Source: Chryseobacterium culicis (GTDB lineage: Bacteria; Bacteroidota; Bacteroidia; Flavobacteriales; Weeksellaceae). Taken from it: a DNA stretch of 64,000 bases. The stretch covers positions 1,582,665 through 1,646,664 of the forward strand of contig NZ_PCPP01000001.1 of NCBI RefSeq assembly GCF_002979755.1, read 5' to 3'. Under the pieces are notes generated by a model. That model was not told the DNA's origin, searched no databases, and saw only the letters and a program-made list of their open reading frames with translations. This document shows, piece after piece, positions 9,007 through 15,657 of this stretch (its first letter is position 1; each line of letters starts with the position of its first letter). A program made the position numbers and the translations under genes.

Positions 9007-10092
9007 ATGGTCAAGAAAAGTCTCATGTATATCAACTTGTGCCTTATTTTCTTGTTTGCAGGCTGTCAATCTGAAAAAAAGGAAAAAGCAGAAGCAGCGT
9101 CATTCAACGTTACAAGCCCGCTTATAAAAGATACTTTAGTTAACAAAGATTATGTTGCACAAATCCGTTCTATTAATCATATTGAGCTTCGTGCCCAGGA
9201 AAAAGGATACATTCAGTCTATTTATGTAGATGAAGGGCAATTCGTACAAAAAGGACAGCTGATGTTCAAAATCATGCCTAATTTATATGAATCGGATGTA
9301 AACCGTGCCAAAGCAGAGTCTAAATATGCACAGATTGAATATCAGAATACCAAAAACCTTTCTGACAAAGACATCGTTGCTCCTCAGGAAATGGCAATGG
9401 CCAAAGCAAAATATGAAAAAGCCCAGGCTGAGCTTGCTTCAATGAATACCCATTTGAGATTCACCGAAATCCGTGCTCCTTTTACCGGAATTGTAGGAAA
9501 ATTACACGTAAGAAAGGGAAGCCTTGTAGATGAAGGTGAACTGGTAACGGAACTTTCCGACAACAGCAAAATGTGGGTATATTTCAATGTACCGGAAGCA
9601 GAATATCTTAACCAGATGGATGCTAAAAAGGATAACAATCCAATGCATGTACGTCTGAGAATGGCCAATGGCAAAGAATTCACTCAAGACGGTGTGGTAC
9701 AAACCATAGAGTCTGATTTTGACAATGAAACAGGGAATATTGCCTACAGAGCTACATTTCCCAACCCTAAAGGGCTGTTAAGATACGGAGAAACCGGGAA
9801 CATCGTCATTACTTCACCTTATACCAATGCCATGATGATTCCTCAGAAAGCCACTTTTGAAGAACTGGAAAAGAAATATGTCTATGTGATTGGCAAAGAC
9901 AATAAAGTGCATGCAAGAGAAATAAAAGTTGCTGCTGAGCTGCCACACATTTATGTAGTTTCTTCAGGACTTGGAAAGGATGACAGAATCTTGCTGGAAG
10001 GGCTTAGAATGGTTCAGGAAAACCAGAAGATTGGTTCAAAATACCAAAAACCTGAAAAAGTAATGTCGAATCTGGATCTGTACGCCGAGTAA
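9007..10092 (+). CDS. RND efflux periplasmic adaptor (membrane fusion protein), lipoprotein
   Basis: This 361-residue adaptor has a lipoprotein signal ending LFAGC, so Cys20 is the predicted lipidated residue. The membrane-fusion layout follows: a first lipoyl half (IHIELRAQEKGYIQSIYVDEG-like region near 57-78), an alpha-helical hairpin (about 95-145), a second lipoyl half (FTEIRAPFTGIVGKLHVRKG, 147-166), a beta-barrel and a membrane-proximal domain. It resembles AcrA/MexA-type adaptors. It is the first of three genes that together form a tripartite pump: adaptor, permease (15 bp downstream) and outer-membrane channel. The pump substrate cannot be inferred. Confidence 0.95.
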   Translation: MVKKSLMYINLCLIFLFAGCQSEKKEKAEAASFNVTSPLIKDTLVNKDYVAQIRSINHIELRAQEKGYIQSIYVDEGQFVQKGQLMFKIMPNLYESDVNRAKAESKYAQIEYQNTKNLSDKDIVAPQEMAMAKAKYEKAQAELASMNTHLRFTEIRAPFTGIVGKLHVRKGSLVDEGELVTELSDNSKMWVYFNVPEAEYLNQMDAKKDNNPMHVRLRMANGKEFTQDGVVQTIESDFDNETGNIAYRATFPNPKGLLRYGETGNIVITSPYTNAMMIPQKATFEELEKKYVYVIGKDNKVHAREIKVAAELPHIYVVSSGLGKDDRILLEGLRMVQENQKIGSKYQKPEKVMSNLDLYAE

Positions 10093-10107
10093 CCCAAAAA
10101 CAGCATT

Positions 10108-13100
10108 ATGTTTAAAAAAGTAATACACCGACCGGTTTTCGCTATCGTAATATCGGTTGTTATCCTGTTTATGGGAGGTATCGCCATGAAGCAGCTTCCT
10201 ACAGAGCAGTTTCCCAAAATTGCCCCTACCACAGTAGCCGTTTCCATTGCCTATCCGGGTGCAAGTGCAGATGTATTGGTAAAATCATCTCTGATTACGA
10301 TTGAAAATGCCATCAACGGAGTTCAGGGAATGCGTTATATCACCACCGATGCTACCAGTGCCGGAGAAGCTACTGTAAATGTTGTCTTTGATCCGGGAAC
10401 CGATCCCAATGAGGCCGTAGTTCTGGTAAAAACGAGAGTAGATCAGGTAATGCCTTTACTGCCGGAGCTTGTACAGAAAGAAGGAGTGGTTGTAAACCCG
10501 ATTCAGCCAAGTATGCTGATGTATGTGAATCTCTACAGTACGAATAAAAGTATGGATGAAAAATTCCTGTACAACTACTCTATGGTGAATATCATTCCGG
10601 AAATCAACCGTATCCACGGGATTGCAAAGTCTCAGATTCTGGGCAGCCGAAGATATGCCATGCGTATCTGGCTGAATCCTGACCGTATGCGTGCATATTC
10701 TATTTCTGTAGATGAGGTGATGAAGGCTATTGGTGAGCAAAGTATCATTGGTCGTCCGGGAAGAATCGGACAAAGTTCCGGTATTGCAGCACAATCCTTG
10801 GAATATGTATTGACCTATAAAGGACAGTACAACAAACCGGAAGAGTATGAAAATATCATTGTACGTTCCAATGCGGAAGGAGAAAATGTGAAACTGAAAG
10901 ATATTGCCAAAGTAGAATTGGGAAGTGAATTCTTTGATATTTATTCCAATCTTGACGGGCATCCTTCCGCTTCTATCGTTTTAAAACAAAACTACGGAAG
11001 TAATGCCAATGATGTGATCAGAGATGTAAAGGCAAAACTTGCAGAAATGAAAGGAAACTTCCCGCCGGGTGTTGATTATAAAATCAGTTATGACGTGTCG
11101 CAATTCCTGGATGCGTCTATAGAACAGGTAATGCATACCTTGAGAGATGCATTTATCCTTGTAGCCATTGTGGTTTTCATTTTCCTTGGTGACTGGCGTT
11201 CTACGCTGATTCCTATTATTGCCGTACCGGTTTCTTTGATTGGAACTTTCTTTGTCATTCAGTTCTTCGGATTAACCATTAACCTTGTTACCCTTTTCGC
11301 ACTGGTATTGGCAATCGGTATTGTAGTGGATAACGCAATTGTAGTGATAGAAGCTGTTCACGCTAAAATGGAAGGCAGTAATATCTCGCCTTATAAAGCT
11401 GTAAAAGAAGTGATGGGTGAAATTGCAGGTGCTATTATTGCCATTACAGCCGTAATGGTGGCTGTATTTATTCCTATTTCATTTATGACAGGTCCTGTGG
11501 GAACTTTCTATCGCCAGTTTTCTATTACCATGGCAAGTTCTATTGTGATTTCAGCGGTAGTAGCGCTTACACTGACTCCGGTTTTGGCAGCAATGTTATT
11601 GAAAAACCATCATGGAAAACCTAAAAAAGTAAATATTTTCATTAAAGCGTTAGATTCTTTTAACGGAGCATTTGATAAAGTAACAGGAAAATACGCTTCA
11701 TTCCTTAGAAAAATCGTAAGCCGAAAGGTAGTCACATGGGGAATCCTGATTGCTTTCTGTGCCGGAATTGTTATGATTAATAAAGTACTTCCGGGTGGAT
11801 TTATTCCGAATGAAGACCAGGGAACCATCTATGCCATTATCCAGACACCTCCGGGCTCTACGCTGGAACAAACGAATAAGGTTTCCAGAACATTACAGAA
11901 AATCTGTATGGGAGTAGACGGTGTGGAATCTGTATCATCACTGGCAGGATATGAAATCATGACGGAAGGCCGTGGTTCCAATGCCGGAACCTGTCTGATT
12001 AACCTTAAAAGCTGGAACGACCGTGAGCATTCTGTAAAGGAAATCATGGAAGAACTGGAAAAAAAATCAAAAGATCTGGGAGCTACCATTGAATTCTTCG
12101 AACCACCCGCTGTTCCGGGATTCGGATCTTCGGGTGGTTTCTCTATGAGACTTCTTGACCTGAACAGAACTACGGATTATCAGGAATTTGATAAAGCCAA
12201 TAAAGATTTCATCGCCCAGCTTAAAAAACGTAAGGAACTTTCAGGAGTGTTCACCTTCTTTGCAGCCAATTATCCCCAGTATGAATTGGTGTTTGATAAT
12301 AATGCAGCCATGCAGAAAGGTGTTTCTATCGGAAAAGCGATGGATAACCTCAACATTCTGATCGGGAGTACCTATGAACAGGGTTTTATCCGTTTCGGGC
12401 AATTCTTTAAAGTATATGTACAGTCGTCTCCTGAATTCAGAAGACTTCCTACGGATATTATGAATCTGTATGTGAAAAACGACCGTGATGAAATGGTTCC
12501 TTATTCAGCATTTATGACCATGAAAAAGACTCAGGGGCCGAATGAAATCACCCGTTATAACATGTACAATTCCGCGGCAATCCGTGGGCTTCCGGCTGCA
12601 GGTTATACAACAGCAGATGCTATCCAGGCTATCAATGAAACGGCAGCAAAAACATTACCTCACGGGTATAAAGTGGCATGGGAAGGATTGTCTTATGATG
12701 AGGCACAGCGTGGTAATGAAGCTATTTATGTCTTCCTTGTTGTTTTGGTATTCGTTTATCTTGTTCTGGCGGCTCAGTACGAAAGTTTCCTGATTCCGTT
12801 TGCCGTACTTTGTTCACTTCCGGTGGGAGTTTTCGGGTCTTTCTTATTATTAAAAGCGATGGGACTGGAAAATGATATCTATGCACAGGTAGGACTGATT
12901 ATGATTATCGGATTATTGGGTAAAAATGCAGTCCTTATTGTAGAATTTGCCGTGAAAAGACGTCAGGCCGGAGATTCTATTCTTGAAGCTGCTGTAGAAG
13001 GATCTAAGGCCCGTTTCAGACCGATTCTCATGACCTCTTTTGCCTTTATTGCAGGATTGGTTCCACTTGTTTTTGCAAGAGGTGCCGGAGCCATCGGAAA

Positions 13101-13269
13101 CCACACCATTGGAGCGTCTTCACTGGGTGGAATGTTGATAGGTACTCTTTTCGGAGTTATTGTAATTCCGGGGCTCTACTACATATTTGCCAAGTGGTCT
13201 GACGGTAAAAAAATGATTAAAGACGAAGATGAATCTCCATTAAGCGAAGACATGATCCATTATGAATAA
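10108..13269 (+). CDS. RND multidrug efflux permease (HAE-1/AcrB-like)
   Basis: At 1053 residues this is the normal length for an AcrB-type RND permease with 12 transmembrane helices and two large periplasmic loops. The N terminus MFKKVIHRPVFAIVISVVI and the TM4 region GIVVDNAIVVIEAVHAKM are typical. The C-terminal half contains GLLGKNAVLIVEFAVKRR, which keeps the lysine equivalent to AcrB K940. In AcrB the TM4 proton-relay pair is Asp407-Asp408; here it reads Asp408-Asn409, so the second aspartate is replaced. Its stop overlaps the start of the outer-membrane factor gene by 8 bp. It is an inner-membrane, proton-driven exporter by family. Confidence 0.96.
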   Translation: MFKKVIHRPVFAIVISVVILFMGGIAMKQLPTEQFPKIAPTTVAVSIAYPGASADVLVKSSLITIENAINGVQGMRYITTDATSAGEATVNVVFDPGTDPNEAVVLVKTRVDQVMPLLPELVQKEGVVVNPIQPSMLMYVNLYSTNKSMDEKFLYNYSMVNIIPEINRIHGIAKSQILGSRRYAMRIWLNPDRMRAYSISVDEVMKAIGEQSIIGRPGRIGQSSGIAAQSLEYVLTYKGQYNKPEEYENIIVRSNAEGENVKLKDIAKVELGSEFFDIYSNLDGHPSASIVLKQNYGSNANDVIRDVKAKLAEMKGNFPPGVDYKISYDVSQFLDASIEQVMHTLRDAFILVAIVVFIFLGDWRSTLIPIIAVPVSLIGTFFVIQFFGLTINLVTLFALVLAIGIVVDNAIVVIEAVHAKMEGSNISPYKAVKEVMGEIAGAIIAITAVMVAVFIPISFMTGPVGTFYRQFSITMASSIVISAVVALTLTPVLAAMLLKNHHGKPKKVNIFIKALDSFNGAFDKVTGKYASFLRKIVSRKVVTWGILIAFCAGIVMINKVLPGGFIPNEDQGTIYAIIQTPPGSTLEQTNKVSRTLQKICMGVDGVESVSSLAGYEIMTEGRGSNAGTCLINLKSWNDREHSVKEIMEELEKKSKDLGATIEFFEPPAVPGFGSSGGFSMRLLDLNRTTDYQEFDKANKDFIAQLKKRKELSGVFTFFAANYPQYELVFDNNAAMQKGVSIGKAMDNLNILIGSTYEQGFIRFGQFFKVYVQSSPEFRRLPTDIMNLYVKNDRDEMVPYSAFMTMKKTQGPNEITRYNMYNSAAIRGLPAAGYTTADAIQAINETAAKTLPHGYKVAWEGLSYDEAQRGNEAIYVFLVVLVFVYLVLAAQYESFLIPFAVLCSLPVGVFGSFLLLKAMGLENDIYAQVGLIMIIGLLGKNAVLIVEFAVKRRQAGDSILEAAVEGSKARFRPILMTSFAFIAGLVPLVFARGAGAIGNHTIGASSLGGMLIGTLFGVIVIPGLYYIFAKWSDGKKMIKDEDESPLSEDMIHYE

Positions 13270-14731
13270 AAGAAAAATATATCAATATGCAGGTCTGGCA
13301 GTCGTCTTATTAAGTCTTACTGCCTGTAAACCTATCGAAATAGCACAGCGTGCTGAAAATAAAACCGTTCCTGAAAAATACGGTTCAGCAGAAAATGATA
13401 CCCTCAATACAGGGAAAATGAAGTGGAATGAATATTTCAGTGATCCACATCTTCAGGAACTGATTACTCAGGCTCTTCAGAATAATCAGGAACTGAATAT
13501 TGTCCTTCAGGAAATTGAAATATCTAAAAATGAAATCAAAGCCAGAAAAGGTGAATATCTTCCGTCTGTAGGTTTAAAAGCAGGTGCAGGTGTAGACAAA
13601 GTAAGCCGTTACACCAATATCGGAGCAATGGAAGCCAACACAGAAATAGAACCAGGCAGAGAAATGCCTGAACCTTTGTTTGACTTTGGAATTGGTGCTC
13701 AGGCACAGTGGGAAACAGATATCTGGGGTAAACTTCATAATGCTACAAAAGCACAGGTACAGCGGTATCTTGCCAGCATTGAAGGAAAGAATTTTATGAC
13801 CACTCATCTTATTTCAGAGATTGCAGATTCTTATTATGAGTTGCTGGCACTGGATAACGAACTGGTCATTTTGAATCAGAATATTAAAATTCAGAATGAT
13901 GCACTGGAGATTATCAAAGATTTAAAAAAGAATGCCAGATCCAATGAACTGGCTGTGCAGAGATTTGAAGCCCAGGTTCTGAAAACCCAGGGAATGCAGT
14001 ATGACATTCAGCAAAAGATTGTTGAAACTGAAAATACAATCAATTATCTGGTGGGCAGGTTTCCGCAATCTGTGGAAAGGAGTCAGAATTCTTTTGATTC
14101 TGTTGTTCCACAAGCCGTGTACGGAGGAATACCTTCTGAGCTTTTGGAAAACCGTCCGGATATTAAACAGGCTGAGTATGAGCTGGCAGCAGCCAAACTT
14201 GATATCAAAGTGGCTAAAGCAAGGTTCTACCCTTCTCTTGATCTTTCTGCAGGAGTTGGTTTACAGGCTTTTAATCCGCTGTATATCATCAAACCTCAGT
14301 CGTTTTTGTTTTCTCTTGCCGGAGAGCTTACGGCTCCGCTGATCAACAGAAGAGCAATTAAGGCGGCTTATTATAATGCCAACGCAAAGCAAATCCAGGC
14401 GGTATATCATTATGAGCAAACTGTTTTGGGAGCTTATATAGAAGTAGCCAACCAGTTGTCTAAAATTCACAATCTGGAGAGCAGTGTGAATATCAAAACA
14501 AAGGAAGTGAATGCTTTAACAAAGTCTATTGATATTTCTAACGATCTGTTCAAATATGCCCGAGCCGATTATATGGAAGTCTTGCTGACTCAGCGGGATG
14601 CGCTGGAATCCAAGTTTGAGCTGGTAGAGAAGAAAGTCAATCAGCTTAAAGCAAGTGTTGCAGTATACAGAGCACTCGGTGGTGGCTGGGATCAGAATTC
14701 TCTGGAAGTCCCGGACATTCGTAAACAATAA
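13262..14731 (+). CDS. RND outer-membrane efflux lipoprotein (OprM/NodT family)
   Basis: The 489-residue protein has a lipobox LSLTAC, with Cys22 as the lipidated residue. Two outer-membrane efflux protein repeats of long helices follow, with the second repeat motif ENRPDIKQAEYELAAAKLDI near residues 296-315 and FYPSLDLSAGVGL after it. It forms the TolC-like trimeric channel of the pump encoded by the two preceding genes; the 8-bp overlap with the permease gene implies translational coupling. A hairpin terminator follows 27 bp after its stop. No regulator gene lies next to the operon. Confidence 0.95.
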   Translation: MNKRKIYQYAGLAVVLLSLTACKPIEIAQRAENKTVPEKYGSAENDTLNTGKMKWNEYFSDPHLQELITQALQNNQELNIVLQEIEISKNEIKARKGEYLPSVGLKAGAGVDKVSRYTNIGAMEANTEIEPGREMPEPLFDFGIGAQAQWETDIWGKLHNATKAQVQRYLASIEGKNFMTTHLISEIADSYYELLALDNELVILNQNIKIQNDALEIIKDLKKNARSNELAVQRFEAQVLKTQGMQYDIQQKIVETENTINYLVGRFPQSVERSQNSFDSVVPQAVYGGIPSELLENRPDIKQAEYELAAAKLDIKVAKARFYPSLDLSAGVGLQAFNPLYIIKPQSFLFSLAGELTAPLINRRAIKAAYYNANAKQIQAVYHYEQTVLGAYIEVANQLSKIHNLESSVNIKTKEVNALTKSIDISNDLFKYARADYMEVLLTQRDALESKFELVEKKVNQLKASVAVYRALGGGWDQNSLEVPDIRKQ

Positions 14732-14757
14732 ATTCTTTTCAATCTTGTTTTTATAGG

Positions 14758-14787
14758 AGTCTGCTAAAAGGCAGGCTTCTTTTTTTG
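14758..14787 (+). terminator. Terminator of the RND efflux operon
   Basis: The stem AGTCTGC/GCAGGCT (one G-T pair) with a TAAAAG loop is followed by CTTTTTTT, soon after the stop codon at 14731. Confidence 0.75.
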
Positions 14788-14802
14788 TAGATTATGACTA
14801 AA

Positions 14803-14840
14803 TTTTTCCCACAGATTTCACGGATCAACACAGATGTTTG
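14803..14840. repeat. Partial copy of dispersed repeat R1 (left end only)
   Basis: The sequence TTTTTCCCACAGATTTCAC followed by GGATCAACACAGATGTTTG matches the left ends of the R1 copies at 7191 and 40393. The right end is missing. Confidence 0.55.
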
Positions 14841-14857
14841 AGTATATTTCTTCCATT

Positions 14858-14920
14858 CACAATTCACAATTCACAATTCATAATCCATAATCCATAATCC
14901 ATAATTCATAATTCATAATT
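14858..14920. repeat. Nine tandem heptamers in three blocks of three
   Basis: The units read exactly CACAATT three times, CATAATC three times and CATAATT three times, 63 bp without interruption. Adjacent blocks differ by one or two bases. The array is noncoding and lies between an R1 fragment and a possible conserved noncoding element. Confidence 0.9.
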
Positions 14921-14926
14921 CTATTC

Positions 14927-15020
14927 TAGCCCTGATAGCAGCGGTTACCCCACAGCAGGAAGTGGTTTCAGCCAGGAGCGAGGAGTATGAGCGGATAGCA
15001 GGATCAAGCTCCTGATGCCT
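14927..15020. repeat. Possible conserved flavobacterial noncoding element
   Basis: This GC-richer island in an AT-rich gap begins TAGCCCTGATAGCAGCGG and ends with GCGGATAGCAGGA followed by CAAGCTCCTGA. From memory, intergenic elements with the same beginning and the same end (AGCGGA.AGCAGGA..AGCTCCT) recur in flavobacterial genomes; I cannot verify this here. No reading frame is convincing. It could be a structured RNA, a mobile-element relic or a repeat. Confidence 0.4.
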
Positions 15021-15053
15021 GATCTTATGATTAGCAATGCTATAAAATAAGCA

Positions 15054-15080
15054 ATAAGTCTATAAAATAGATAGACTTAT
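15054..15080. promoter_or_regulatory. Inverted repeat upstream of the SusC/SusD locus
   Basis: The arms ATAAGTCTAT and ATAGACTTAT (10 bp each, perfect) flank AAAATAG. A second palindrome, CTACTAAATTAGTAG, lies at 15205-15219. They could be operators of the nutrient-uptake locus; no regulator gene is adjacent. Confidence 0.35.
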
Positions 15081-15273
15081 AATGTTAATTTTAATTCACT
15101 CTCTGGAAATTAACTTTTTATCATTTTTTAACATTTCAAATAATAATACAAACAACTGAATATCAAATTAATAAATCAAATAATGTTGATTTTATTTTAT
15201 TAACCTACTAAATTAGTAGACTAGTATGATTTATCTCATACCCCCTTTTTATCGAGGTTCATGAATTATTAAA

Positions 15274-15281
15274 TAATTTTG
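15274..15281 (+). promoter_or_regulatory. Candidate -7 promoter element before the 49-residue peptide and SusC
   Basis: TAATTTTG matches TAnnTTTG exactly and lies 31 bp before the ATG at 15313. The -33 region is weak. Transcription from here would give a long leader for susC containing the small reading frame and two hairpins. Confidence 0.4.
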
Positions 15282-15312
15282 ACCCAGTTAAAAAAAAATA
15301 AACTTTATTCTC

Positions 15313-15462
15313 ATGAATAAGAATACCTTTAATTCTTACGTATGCACCCTTATGGTAACGGATTCTGCACAAAAGTGTTCTGCAGAGCCTGCCTATTCAC
15401 AGCACCACTGTATTTCTAACGACATGTGCTTTGAGATGATGTGCAAGATGATGATGTCATAA
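15313..15462 (+). CDS. Possible 49-residue Cys/Met-rich peptide upstream of SusC
   Basis: The frame begins MNKNTFNSYVCTLMV, contains five cysteines (positions 11, 22, 33, 39 and 44) and ends CFEMMCKMMMS with a TAA stop. The ATG is preceded by an A-rich tract typical of Bacteroidetes translation starts and by a plausible -7 element. It has no signal peptide, no GG leader and no recognised family. It could be a metal-binding or modified peptide, a leader peptide of the SusC mRNA, or chance. There are 195 bp between its stop and the susC start. Confidence 0.35.
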   Translation: MNKNTFNSYVCTLMVTDSAQKCSAEPAYSQHHCISNDMCFEMMCKMMMS

Positions 15463-15497
15463 CTTTCTAAGAGATACATTCATTACTGTAGGAATTA

Positions 15498-15592
15498 AAG
15501 CCTAAGAGTTTAAGGCTTCTTTCATCCGGGTACATCTCCTGTAAATTTTATCATTTTACTTCTTATATCCTCCCTGAAAAAGGAGGCAGGGA
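15498..15592 (+). promoter_or_regulatory. Two hairpins in the probable SusC mRNA leader
   Basis: The first hairpin pairs AAGCCT (15498-15503) with AGGCTT (15513-15518) and is followed by CTTTC. The second pairs TCCCTG (15571-15576) with CAGGGA (15587-15592) and contains the alternative pair CCTCC/GGAGG. The overlapping pairings could allow attenuation. This rests on structure by eye only. Confidence 0.3.
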
Positions 15593-15657
15593 ATTATTAT
15601 TTCTTACAGAGAGATCAGCAGTAATACACAATTCAGTTTTAAACCTAGATTAATATA

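Noticed and set aside
14858..14920. Tandem heptamers considered as a CRISPR-like array
   Set aside because: Units are seven bases with no spacers and no cas genes, so this is a simple tandem repeat.
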